Made by a program: the position numbers and the translations under genes
Shown: positions 1 through 5,729 of the stretch, piece after piece
Layout of the letters: the number at the start of each line of letters is the position of its first letter
How positions within the stretch are numbered: the first letter of the stretch is position 1
Source: Magnetovibrio sp.
GTDB taxonomy: Bacteria > Pseudomonadota > Alphaproteobacteria > Rhodospirillales > Magnetovibrionaceae
NCBI GenBank assembly: GCA_016763895.1
Contig: JAESSV010000287.1
Span: forward strand, 1 to 9,529
DNA length: 9,529 nt
Reading direction: 5' to 3'
The notes under the pieces: model-generated
Seen by the model: the letters and a program-made list of their open reading frames with translations, nothing else
Told to the model about the DNA's origin: nothing
Databases searched by the model: none

Positions 1-641
1 ATAATTTTTGTGCTCAGGAACATTTTTTGCCCAGTGGCCCGTTTGCCATCCTGCCGTTACCGGGTACGGCGCAAAAGCCCGCGTGTCGGTCGTCCATCGT
101 GTGGACCGAACGTGCTGACCTTTGGCCCATTATGATGGACCTGGACGATGATGACTTTAAAGAAGAGCTTGAATTGCGCTTTGGCGATTTTCTGGGTCCC
201 CTTGAAGTCGTCGGCCCCCGTTTTGCTTACCCGTTGTCTTTGCAATATGTTGAAACGTATCGGGCCGAACGCTTGTTGTTGGTGGGGGATGCCGCCCATG
301 GCATGCACCCCATCGCGGGTCAGGGTCTCAATATGGGACTTCGCGATGTGGCTGCCTTGGTCGAAGTCCTGTATGACGCCAAACAAACAGGGCAAGATTT
401 GGGATCGAGCCTGGTGTTGGAAAAATATGAAAAATGGCGTCGTTTCGATAATGATTTGATGTTGGGCGTTACCGATGCGTTGGTTAAAATCTTTTCCAAT
501 GACCTAGAACCGCTTCAGCTTGCCCGCGATATTGGCATGGCCACCGTGAATCAAATGCCCGAACTCAAAAAATTCTTTATGCGTCACGCCATGGGCACCG
601 TTGGTGAACTTCCAAAATTAATGCGCGGCGAAAGCCTTTAA
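1..641 (+). CDS. UbiH/UbiF/VisC/COQ6-family ubiquinone biosynthesis FAD-dependent hydroxylase (C-terminal part, 5' end outside window)
   Basis: This is the C-terminal part, about 212 residues, of a flavin-dependent aromatic hydroxylase of the ubiquinone pathway. The frame is open to the left edge (codons from base 3), and HFLPSGPFAILPLPG is read across the first bases, so the gene starts outside the window; the TTG at 27 is not a real start. The second FAD-binding motif is clear near 274-350: LLLVGDAAHGMHPIAGQGLN, followed by MGLRDVAAL. The family adds hydroxyl groups to the ring of ubiquinone intermediates using FAD, O2 and NAD(P)H. In alphaproteobacteria several paralogues (UbiH, UbiF, UbiL, UbiM) differ in ring position. 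The visible part does not settle which one this is, so no symbol is given. The gene converges with the minus-strand operon ending at 995. The stop is TAA at 639-641. Confidence 0.93.
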   Translation, partial: NFCAQEHFLPSGPFAILPLPGTAQKPACRSSIVWTERADLWPIMMDLDDDDFKEELELRFGDFLGPLEVVGPRFAYPLSLQYVETYRAERLLLVGDAAHGMHPIAGQGLNMGLRDVAALVEVLYDAKQTGQDLGSSLVLEKYEKWRRFDNDLMLGVTDALVKIFSNDLEPLQLARDIGMATVNQMPELKKFFMRHAMGTVGELPKLMRGESL

Positions 642-994
642 ACCCAATCGTCTGATTTTTAACTTTTGTGCTTACAACACAGGCTCATCACGTTGATGGG
701 CGGTCCACAAGACGGGTCACATGGCTTGGGGATAAATTTAGCCTAGATAACCCTTAAGTCGCTGATATTTGTACCTTATTTCTGTATGTAATATTAGTGC
801 ATTTGAGTGTCTGTAATAGAACGAATGGACAAAGGGTATCTTATACCATGGAATACAGATTGCACTAATTGAACAATCCATAGCTTAGGCTTTGTTTTTA
901 CGCCATATTATGGCTTATAATTTAGGAGATTGCCCACATCTTTAGTTGGCCAAAGATCTATTCTCAAAGAGCAATGAAGTGGGCTATCAAAACT
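642..994. other. Gene-free stretch between convergent genes, with small inverted repeats
   Basis: No credible coding frame was seen between the ubiquinone hydroxylase stop and the DUF971 stop, which face each other. Visible structure is limited. There is a 13-base near-palindrome GCCATA-T-TATGGC at 902-914. ATTAGTGCA at 793-801 is repeated in inverted form at 861-869. A nested pair (GCCCAC 932-937 with GTGGGC 979-984, enclosing ATCTTT/AAAGAT at 938-957) lies close to the DUF971 stop. None is followed by a good T-run, so no terminator is called, although a convergent intergenic stretch is where one would be expected. Confidence 0.5.
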
Positions 995-1381
995 TTAGCC
1001 GGGATCTTTCGTGAGGTTTGCGGCCTTGAGTTCGCTGAGGTAATGAGACCACAGCTGGTCTTGATTTTTACCGTAACGATATAAAATATTCCATGTGAAA
1101 TATCCGCTGTCGTGACCGTCGCTGAATTTTATTTTGATCGCGTAATTTCCAATGGGGGTAATGTCCGTTATGGCAACATCTTGTTTTCCGCTCACCAACT
1201 TCTTTTGGCCGGGGGCATGACCTTGGACGTCCGCCGATGGACTTTCCACGCGCAACAATTCGATCCGAATGGAAAACGTTTCGCCGGTGTCAAAATCAAC
1301 GTCTAAGGTTTTGTTATCACGATTGAGGCGAATTTCGGTGGGGCTGTGATCTTGACCGAAAGATCTTGAAGATGTGTTCAT
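995..1381 (-). CDS. DUF971 (gamma-butyrobetaine hydroxylase-like N-terminal domain) protein
   Basis: A 128-residue protein made of a single DUF971 domain, the fold found at the N-terminus of gamma-butyrobetaine hydroxylases and fused to some Mrp/ApbC-type Fe-S carriers such as plant HCF101. Family landmarks are visible: SPSADVQGH at about residues 47-55, [11 protein letters not shown] at about 74-84, and [12 protein letters not shown] at about 86-97. There is no catalytic oxygenase domain, so it is not a hydroxylase itself; the role of stand-alone DUF971 proteins is not known to me. The start ATG overlaps the TGA of the upstream Trm112-like gene (ATGA, 1378-1381) and no strong ribosome site is seen, which suggests translational coupling. 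It is the last gene of the minus-strand operon. Confidence 0.9.
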   Translation of the reverse strand: MNTSSRSFGQDHSPTEIRLNRDNKTLDVDFDTGETFSIRIELLRVESPSADVQGHAPGQKKLVSGKQDVAITDITPIGNYAIKIKFSDGHDSGYFTWNILYRYGKNQDQLWSHYLSELKAANLTKDPG

Positions 1382-1569
1382 GGCAATTTTCGCGCTTCGG
1401 ATTCCAAGAGAATCGGAATCCCATCGCGAATGGGAAAAGCCAATCGGGCTTTATCGCTGATCAGTTCCATAGCCTGCGCATCGTAACGCAGCGTGCTTTT
1501 GGTGAGCGGGCAAACCAAAACTTCCAGAAGTTTAGGGTCGACACTGTTGTGTGGGCCAGACTGAGACAT
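1378..1569 (-). CDS. Trm112 family protein (YcaR-like)
   Basis: A 63-residue protein typical in length for bacterial Trm112/YcaR proteins. The conserved core is plain: [17 protein letters not shown] at about residues 14-30 and [20 protein letters not shown] at about 41-60. Eukaryotic and archaeal Trm112 is a small zinc-binding activator of methyltransferases. Only one cysteine remains here, in the VCP motif, so zinc binding by this chain alone is unlikely, as in many bacterial members. What it partners in this organism cannot be read from the sequence. It starts 17 bases after the LON-domain gene stop and overlaps the DUF971 start by four bases. Confidence 0.92.
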   Translation of the reverse strand: MSQSGPHNSVDPKLLEVLVCPLTKSTLRYDAQAMELISDKARLAFPIRDGIPILLESEARKLP

Positions 1570-1586
1570 ACGGATAACTTTCGACG

Positions 1587-2252
1587 TTAGTGCTGAACGG
1601 ATCCGGGTATATGCGAGGAATCAATATTCATCTTGAACAAAGAGATTAACATATTGGCCCGGTGTTGAGGAGAGCTACATTCCAACAGGGCCTGTTTTTC
1701 GGTGGCTTCAAACGGACAAGACATGGCCAGCGAGGACACCAAGGCTTCGTATGGGGCGTCTCCGATAGACGTCCAATCGGCATCAATGTCGTTTTGTTCG
1801 AAATACAATTTCATCAAAGACAAAATATGCTCTTTGCCGGGGCCGTCTTCGGTATCGGTGGGGTGCAGGTCATTTGTGAATTCAGAAAAATCCACCTGAC
1901 CCTGATGGTAGTTTAAATCATGGTTAAAATTGAGGCCGGTGATGCGAAACCGCGAAATGCCTTCTAAGGTGATGTGATAGCGCCCGTTTCCGGGATCAGA
2001 AAAATGGATAATGCGCCCGGTGGTTCCAATGTCAAACAAGGGTTCATCCTGACCAATGGGATCATCACAAATACGTTTGGGTTGGACGATGCCGATGATG
2101 CGGGCTTGACCCAAAGCATTGTCGATCATGGAAATATAGCGAGGTTCATAGATGTTCAGCGGAACATGCCCACCGGGTAATAAAATAACACCCGACAAAG
2201 GAAACAGGGGAATATTTGTGGGAAGCTCTAAGGGTGCGCGGACGCTGATCAT
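1587..2252 (-). CDS. LON peptidase substrate-binding (N-terminal) domain protein
   Basis: A 221-residue protein with only the Lon N-terminal domain. It has no AAA+ ATPase or serine protease part, so it is not a protease itself. The signature [20 protein letters not shown] at about residues 13-32, followed by IYEPRYISM, is the classic start of this family, and [15 protein letters not shown] at about 93-107 is the second conserved strand region. The function of these stand-alone domains is not established; substrate capture or handling is the usual suggestion. I chose the ATG at 2252 over an upstream GTG at 2297 because the family motif follows closely, a weak AGAAAGA precedes it, and the 15 extra residues of the longer form look unlike the family. 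It lies 57 bases after the thioredoxin-TPR gene and 17 before the Trm112-like gene. Confidence 0.9.
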   Translation of the reverse strand: MISVRAPLELPTNIPLFPLSGVILLPGGHVPLNIYEPRYISMIDNALGQARIIGIVQPKRICDDPIGQDEPLFDIGTTGRIIHFSDPGNGRYHITLEGISRFRITGLNFNHDLNYHQGQVDFSEFTNDLHPTDTEDGPGKEHILSLMKLYFEQNDIDADWTSIGDAPYEALVSSLAMSCPFEATEKQALLECSSPQHRANMLISLFKMNIDSSHIPGSVQH

Positions 2253-2309
2253 AAAAAGTCTTTCTGTTAGGAGTCGTAAATGGGCAAAGCTTTGCACCGA
2301 TGCACTAGG

Positions 2310-3242
2310 TCATGAGAATAAAACAGCCGACAGCCGCTTGCGCGCGTCGATGGTGCTTGGGTGTTGAACGCCGAGCGCATCAAAGATTTTAACCAATTGC
2401 TTGCGTCCCGCTTGGTCGTTCCAATTGCGGTCAATTGCGACAATATTAAGCAATAAATCAATGGCTTGTGAAGTTTCCCCCACAGCATAATGAATGTGCG
2501 CCAAATCCAACTGGGCCTGTAAATTTTTGGGTTCCGCCTGAACCAATGCCTTTAGCGTGACCAGTTCTTGGGGATTGGCTTTGGTGCTTTCTTGGGCCAG
2601 TTCAAGGGCGGATACGGCCTGACAGATTTCCAGAGCAGAGCGAGTTTTGGCATCCAAAGCTTCAAGAATATCCTGAGCCCGCTCGAATTCACCTTGCACG
2701 GCGATGGCGCGGATAACGCCAGCCAAGGCCGCGACCAAAGTTTCATCTTGGCTCAGCACTTGATTAAACGCCTCCTCAGCCTCAACACCAAGGCCTTCGT
2801 CTAACAAGGCCTTGGCTGATTCCATTGCGGCTTCTATGGGTGGCTTAGCATCGCCAATCAGCTTGTTTAAAAAGATTTGCAATTGTGCTTCGCCTTGGCT
2901 GCCGGAAAAAGCATCGGCGGCGCGCCCGTCTACGAATGCAAAAACCGTGGGCACGGATTGCACTTGAAGCTGTTGCGCCAAAGCCTGGTTATCATGAATG
3001 TTCAGGCGCACCATTTTAACAAGACCCCCTGCACGCTTGACCAGTTTTGCAAGTAAATTGCTCATGGTCTCAGAAGCAGCACTTTCCGGCGCTCCAAAAT
3101 AAACAACCACGGGAATGTTTGCAGAGGCTTCAACAACATCGCGGGTAAAGTTTTTGGTGCTACCGTCAATGATAACGTCTTGAGAAGTCTTGGTTTTGGT
3201 AAGATCCAAAGTGTGACTTGGGTCTAAAATAAGTTCGCTCAT
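2310..3242 (-). CDS. cnoX: CnoX-like thioredoxin-TPR chaperone (co-chaperedoxin), active-site cysteines lost
   Basis: A 310-residue protein with an N-terminal thioredoxin fold (about residues 23-130) and a C-terminal TPR-like helical part (about 135-310) ending in the family-typical RKRLSAVLFS. This is the layout of CnoX/YbbN, a cytoplasmic holdase that binds unfolding proteins and passes them to DnaK/GroEL. The thioredoxin strand VVVYFGAPESAASETM aligns with the usual FWAPWCGPCK, so both CXXC cysteines are replaced by serine (Ser54, Ser57) and both flanking tryptophans by Gly50 and Glu53. The cis-proline loop (VQSVPT, Pro98) is kept. The only cysteine seen is in the helical part, near residue 207. 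I infer a chaperone without thiol-disulfide activity. E. coli CnoX also lacks a CXXC, whereas the Caulobacter protein is reported to keep one. It is the second gene of its operon. Confidence 0.88.
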   Translation of the reverse strand: MSELILDPSHTLDLTKTKTSQDVIIDGSTKNFTRDVVEASANIPVVVYFGAPESAASETMSNLLAKLVKRAGGLVKMVRLNIHDNQALAQQLQVQSVPTVFAFVDGRAADAFSGSQGEAQLQIFLNKLIGDAKPPIEAAMESAKALLDEGLGVEAEEAFNQVLSQDETLVAALAGVIRAIAVQGEFERAQDILEALDAKTRSALEICQAVSALELAQESTKANPQELVTLKALVQAEPKNLQAQLDLAHIHYAVGETSQAIDLLLNIVAIDRNWNDQAGRKQLVKIFDALGVQHPSTIDARKRLSAVLFS

Positions 3243-3277
3243 AAAGGTTCAGCCTATGTAAAGAAAGACAACAGAGC

Positions 3278-3802
3278 CTAGTTCATCTTCTTCGTAAAAT
3301 CCATGACAATAGGTGCATGACCATAGGCATCGAGGAACTTGCACAGGTCAGCCCCCGAAATCGTTGTGGTTTGGGTATTGATCAAGGGATGAAAATTGAC
3401 CAACTTTGCTTGGGCAAGGGTCTGGTCCAACACGATTCGAACCCGGGCGTGCGAATCATTGAGAACAGAAAAGGGCGTGACCGAACCCGCAAGCACACCC
3501 AAAACGTCGAACAAAAGGTCGCGTTTGGCAAAAGAAAGGGCGGCTGAACCCAGATGCGTTTTTAAGCTTTTGAGGTTGATGACGACATTTTCTTCACAAA
3601 CGATAAGCCACAATTGTTTCTTTTTGTCTTTGAGGAAAAGATTTTTGCTGTGCAGGCCTTTGATGTCACCGCGCAGCCGTTGGCTGTCTTCAACGGTCAT
3701 AAGGGGGGCATGGCTGTGGCTTTTGGTGACTATACCCAACGCATCAAGAGCTTTTAAAAGATCCTTGGGGCTGGCTTTTGTTTCGTTTGAGTTTTCTGTC
3801 AT
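3278..3802 (-). CDS. Prolyl-tRNA deacylase ProXp-ala (YbaK/EbsC, PrdX-like trans-editing protein)
   Basis: A 174-residue stand-alone editing domain of the YbaK/ProX superfamily, which hydrolyses Ala-tRNA(Pro) made in error by prolyl-tRNA synthetase. Family motifs in order: TVEDSQRLRGDIKGLHSKNL (about residues 36-55), FLKDKKKQLWLIV (about 56-68), LGVLAGSVTPFSVLND (about 101-116), and NFHPLINTQTTTIS (about 136-149), with a closing GHAP. Full length for the family. ATG at 3802 is supported by GGAG five bases upstream (3808-3811 read on the minus strand). It is the first gene of the five-gene minus operon, divergent from tRNA-Gly and 35 bases ahead of the cnoX-like gene. The deacylase function follows from family knowledge; substrate preference within the superfamily varies, so Ala-tRNA(Pro) is likely rather than proven. 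Confidence 0.92.
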   Translation of the reverse strand: MTENSNETKASPKDLLKALDALGIVTKSHSHAPLMTVEDSQRLRGDIKGLHSKNLFLKDKKKQLWLIVCEENVVINLKSLKTHLGSAALSFAKRDLLFDVLGVLAGSVTPFSVLNDSHARVRIVLDQTLAQAKLVNFHPLINTQTTTISGADLCKFLDAYGHAPIVMDFTKKMN

Positions 3803-3857
3803 GGGCGCTCCGAGTGGGCCTTAAAATAGCCGATCTGAAAAAAACTGAAAAGAGGGC

Positions 3858-3885
3858 TTGCAAAGAAAATATGGCTGGGTATGAT
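3858..3885 (+). promoter_or_regulatory. Sigma-70-type promoter of tRNA-Gly
   Basis: TTGCAA at 3858-3863 and TATGAT at 3880-3885 are spaced by 16 bases and match the -35 and -10 consensus well. The predicted start falls near 3892, about 15 bases before the tRNA. GC-rich bases follow the -10 box. Confidence 0.6.
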
Positions 3886-3907
3886 CGCCCCGCTTACAAG
3901 ATGGTAC

Positions 3908-3982
3908 GCGGGCGTAGCTCAGGGGTAGAGCATAACCTTGCCAAGGTTAGGGTCGTGAGTTCGAATCTCATCGCCCGCTCCA
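3908..3982 (+). tRNA. tRNA-Gly (anticodon GCC), CCA encoded
   Basis: The full cloverleaf can be folded by eye. Acceptor arms are GCGGGCG and CGCCCGC, the D arm is GCTC/GAGC, and the anticodon stem is TAACC/GGTTA with loop TTGCCAA (anticodon GCC at 3940-3942). The T arm is GTGAG/CTCAT with TTCGAAT, the discriminator is T, and an encoded CCA ends at 3982. All stems pair, with one G-T at the base of the T stem. A short T5 run at 3985-3989 follows directly and may end transcription. Confidence 0.97.
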
Positions 3983-4011
3983 TCTTTTTCCTTGATCTCA
4001 AGGACTTATTT

Positions 4012-4038
4012 CGCATCAGGATCGTCCATCCTGATGCG
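4012..4038. repeat. Perfect 11-bp inverted repeat (hairpin) downstream of tRNA-Gly
   Basis: CGCATCAGGAT at 4012-4022 pairs perfectly with ATCCTGATGCG at 4028-4038 around a five-base CGTCC loop. It is the strongest hairpin I see in the window outside the tRNAs. No T-run follows on either strand, so a classical intrinsic terminator is not supported. A second, overlapping stem (CGCACGG 4037-4043 with CCGTGCG 4054-4060) shares bases with it. A transcript-end or processing structure for the tRNA-Gly transcript is possible. Confidence 0.6.
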
Positions 4039-4103
4039 CACGGCAATTGCCCCCCGTGCGAATTGGACCGCCCAAACAGGGCTCATATTATAATGTGAAG
4101 AAG

Positions 4104-4161
4104 AAATGGTACCGCTTGGTCGGGCCTTTATCTTTACAATGGGCCTGAATCTTTACCATTT
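4104..4161. repeat. Repeat cluster: first copy of a direct repeat, a 19-nt tandem duplication, and enclosing 8-bp inverted repeat
   Basis: Three overlapping patterns. (1) AATGGTACCGCTTGGTCGGG at 4105-4124 matches 4795-4814 in 19 of 20 bases. (2) The unit GGGCCTTTATCTTTACAAT at 4122-4140 is followed immediately by a 16/19 match at 4141-4159. (3) AAATGGTA at 4104-4111 is the reverse complement of TACCATTT at 4154-4161, enclosing the rest. No coding frame explains the structure. Confidence 0.6.
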
Positions 4162-4426
4162 ATAATTTCGATATTCTATAGGGTCAGGTCCCGTGCCGAA
4201 CGGTCTTTTCTCATAGGCATATTTGTGTCTATATATTTCACACAATGGTTGTATATTGTGCTAAAAGAATGAAGCTAACGTGTTATAACTTTATTGGGCT
4301 GTTTATGATAATTATATTAATCACACGTTTACGCTGATCGTTCTGGTTTCCTTTCCCCTTGGGTAGTTTAACAAAATCGCTATTCAAAAGAGCACACAAT
4401 GTTAAAAATTAAATATGGAGAGAGAA

Positions 4427-4786
4427 GTGAAAAATTTAAGCATATTATTGGTTCTGACTGTTCTTGGCGCGTGCGCGAATACGAGAGATCCAAACCCAAT
4501 ATCCATGAAAGATCCCGGTGACTTAAAATTGACTTGTGCTTTAATCAAAACAGAATACAAAGCCAACACAAATGCCGCGACGTATAAAATATCTAAAAAT
4601 AAGTCCGACGATGGACAAGATATTCTTCTAGGAGCTTTAATTTGGCCCGGTCTTGCTGATTTTAAGAATGCTGATGGCGTTGAGGGCAATGCTTTATTGG
4701 ATAGAAACTTGTATCTCCTCGCACTCGCAGGTACCAACACATGCAGTACCAAAAATTGGCCCAACCAGCCTTCTCGATATAATTAA
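4427..4786 (+). CDS. Small putative outer-membrane lipoprotein, function unknown
   Basis: A 119-residue predicted lipoprotein. The GTG at 4427 is preferred to the in-frame ATG at 4415 because GGAGAGAG (4417-4424) sits at the right distance before it, and the product then begins MKNLSILLVLTVLGAC: a short basic start, a hydrophobic core and a LGAC lipobox with the lipidated cysteine at residue 16. The residue after it is Ala, not Asp, which fits outer-membrane rather than inner-membrane sorting. The mature part has LTCALIKTEYKANTN, an ILLGALIWPGLADF segment and a DGVEGNALLDRNLYLLALAG segment. This resembles small alphaproteobacterial lipoproteins with a conserved LG..WP stretch and a C-terminal cysteine, but I cannot name the family. 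It stands alone between repeats and ends just before a hairpin terminator. Confidence 0.75.
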   Translation: MKNLSILLVLTVLGACANTRDPNPISMKDPGDLKLTCALIKTEYKANTNAATYKISKNKSDDGQDILLGALIWPGLADFKNADGVEGNALLDRNLYLLALAGTNTCSTKNWPNQPSRYN

Positions 4787-4794
4787 ATATGGTG

Positions 4795-4834
4795 AATGGT
4801 CCCGCTTGGTCGGGACTGTTTCATTTTTACAATG
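4795..4834. repeat. Second copy of the ~40-nt direct repeat
   Basis: AATGGTCCCGCTTGGTCGGG at 4795-4814 differs from 4105-4124 at one base. Both are followed by a T-rich stretch ending in TTTACAATG (4826-4834 here, 4133-4141 in the first copy), offset by three bases. The pair brackets the lipoprotein gene. Confidence 0.6.
4798..4828 (+). terminator. Putative intrinsic terminator of the lipoprotein gene
   Basis: GTCCCG (4799-4804) pairs with CGGGAC (4811-4816) around a CTTGGT loop, extended by a G-T pair, and is followed by TG and the T-rich run TTTCATTTTT (4819-4828). It lies 12 bases after the lipoprotein stop. In the other repeat copy (from 4105) the stem is broken by base changes. Confidence 0.55.
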
Positions 4835-4962
4835 CGTTGATATCTATATATTTTAACGATAGAGACAATTGTAACGGCACACCTTGTGGTTCACCCGTCA
4901 CGTCACAAATGATGATGATCATAATCTGCTGTTCAACACCCCAACATTTCATTGCCTAATTT

Positions 4963-5460
4963 ATATTCTCCCCTACATTTGACGGTGGCTCATTCAATAG
5001 TCCGAACTGTAATGCATATGCAAAACAAGCTTGGTCTTCTTTGTCTTTTGGCGGCAGAAATTGTGTGAACACTGTTAAAAAAGATCAATATGGCCTTTTC
5101 GCAAAATGCATTTCCCTACGAGTGGTAGCGCTCCTCTTCCCGCCCCAGACTTACCAGAAGATATCTGGGGTGATTATGAAGAAGCACGGCAAATTGTAGA
5201 TGCTTCTCCAAGAGGGGCATGTGCCTTACTCCGCCGTGCTATTGAAAAGCTTGGTTGAAAAGGGATTGCCATTGAGGCTTCAACAAGCCTTGGATGCTGT
5301 ACGGGTCATTGGTCATGCCGCCGTTCATCCCGGTGAAATGGATTTAAAGGATGATCAAGAAACAGCTGGCGCGCTTTTTGGTCTTGTTAATTTCATCGTT
5401 GAAAAAATGATTGCAGAGCCAAAAGAAGTTGAGCGGCTTTACATGTCTAGGCTACAGTGA
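4963..5460 (+). pseudogene. Decayed DUF4145 (HEPN-like) gene, frameshifted and deleted
   Basis: Three pieces of a DUF4145-type protein follow one another in order but in two frames. Piece 1 (about 4963-5060) reads FDGGSFNSPNCNAYAKQAW, the N-terminal zinc-knuckle region with the usual first Cys as Ser (4999-5001). Piece 2 (5079-5258, another frame) reads SGSAPLPAPDLPEDI, then DYEEARQIVDASPRGACALL and RRAIEKLG before a TGA. Piece 3 (about 5245-5460, back in the first frame) reads SLVEKGLPLRLQQALDAVR, then VHPGEMDLKDDQETAG and FIVEKMIAEPKEV, ending at TGA 5460. A TAA (4957-4959) precedes piece 1 with no start seen, and another TAA (5076-5078) precedes piece 2 in its own frame. Compared with the family, about 15-20 residues are missing between pieces 2 and 3, and the Cys-rich centre between pieces 1 and 2 looks lost. 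DUF4145 proteins are often linked to defence or toxin-antitoxin settings, but their roles vary. Confidence 0.8.
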
Positions 5461-5591
5461 GCGTGTAAGGCCTGCGGGACAGCCCATGAAAATAGAAACG
5501 TTATGTTTTGGTTTGTAGAGATAGACCAGAAAACGCATCGTAAATGGTCCAGTGTGTTCCACCGTCCAAACATCGTACCCAACATAGTGTG

Positions 5592-5602
5592 AAAAAAAGA
5601 AA
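5592..5602 (-). terminator. T-run behind tRNA-Thr
   Basis: On the minus strand the CCA end of tRNA-Thr is followed at once by TTTCTTTTTTT. There is no separate hairpin; the folded tRNA plus the T-run can act as the terminator, possibly for upstream hemY transcripts too. Confidence 0.5.
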
Positions 5603-5678
5603 TGGTGCCGCCTGCAAGATTCGAACTTGCGGCCCCCGCATTACGAATGCGATGCTCTACCAACTGAGCTAAGGCGGC
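5603..5678 (-). tRNA. tRNA-Thr (anticodon CGT), CCA encoded
   Basis: Read on the minus strand, acceptor arms are GCCGCCT and AGGCGGC and the D arm is GCTC/GAGC. The anticodon stem is TCGCA/TGCGG with loop TTCGTAA (anticodon CGT at 5643-5645, decoding ACG). The T arm is GCAAG/CTTGC with TTCGAAT, the discriminator is A, and CCA is encoded. Total 76 bases with all stems paired. It lies 51 bases downstream of the hemY stop on the same strand and has its own promoter. Confidence 0.97.
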
Positions 5679-5700
5679 ACTAGACTTCCTTAAGACGGAA

Positions 5701-5729
5701 CTTTTAAGCCTCTGAGCGCTCCGCGTCAA
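5701..5729 (-). promoter_or_regulatory. Sigma-70-type promoter of tRNA-Thr
   Basis: On the minus strand TTGACG (5729-5724) and TAAAAG (5706-5701) are exactly 17 bases apart. Five of six and four of six bases match consensus. The predicted start is near 5693, giving a 5' leader of about 15 bases. The -35 box directly abuts or overlaps the TAA stop of hemY (5730-5732). Confidence 0.6.

Larger units (their letters stand above)
3983..4426. other. Gene-free, AT-rich stretch upstream of the lipoprotein gene
   Basis: No convincing coding frame on either strand; open frames here run through the tRNA or lack a ribosome site. It holds the T5 run and a CCTTGA/TCAAGG dyad (3990-4003) behind tRNA-Gly, the strong hairpin at 4012-4038, the repeat cluster at 4104-4161, and a CACAAT/ATTGTG dyad at 4241-4260. 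Base composition looks visibly more AT-rich than the core genes on either side. A promoter for the lipoprotein gene is expected in the right half, but I see no hexamer pair good enough to call. Confidence 0.55.

Noticed and set aside
902..914. GCCATA-T-TATGGC as a terminator
   Set aside because: Weak AT-rich stem and no T-run on either strand; over 250 bases from the hydroxylase stop.
2253..2297. Longer form of the LON-domain protein starting at GTG 2297
   Set aside because: No ribosome site before it, the 15 extra residues do not resemble the family start, and ATG 2252 places the IPLFPL motif at the expected distance.
3778..4098. Open frame on + across the tRNA-Gly gene
   Set aside because: It overlaps the deacylase start and reads straight through the tRNA; no homology in the translation.
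4241..4260. CACAAT/ATTGTG dyad as an operator for the lipoprotein gene
   Set aside because: Six-base arms with an eight-base gap in AT-rich sequence are expected by chance, and it is 170 bases from the start.
4402..4764. Minus-strand frame opposite the lipoprotein gene
   Set aside because: The + frame has a ribosome site, a clean lipobox and a terminator; the minus frame has none of these.
5256..5258. TGA in the DUF4145 region as a selenocysteine or readthrough codon
   Set aside because: Family similarity continues in a different frame after this point and codons are missing, so a deletion with frameshift explains it better.
5439..5729. Open frame on - covering tRNA-Thr
   Set aside because: It contains the whole tRNA and its promoter; the protein is an accident of the open frame.
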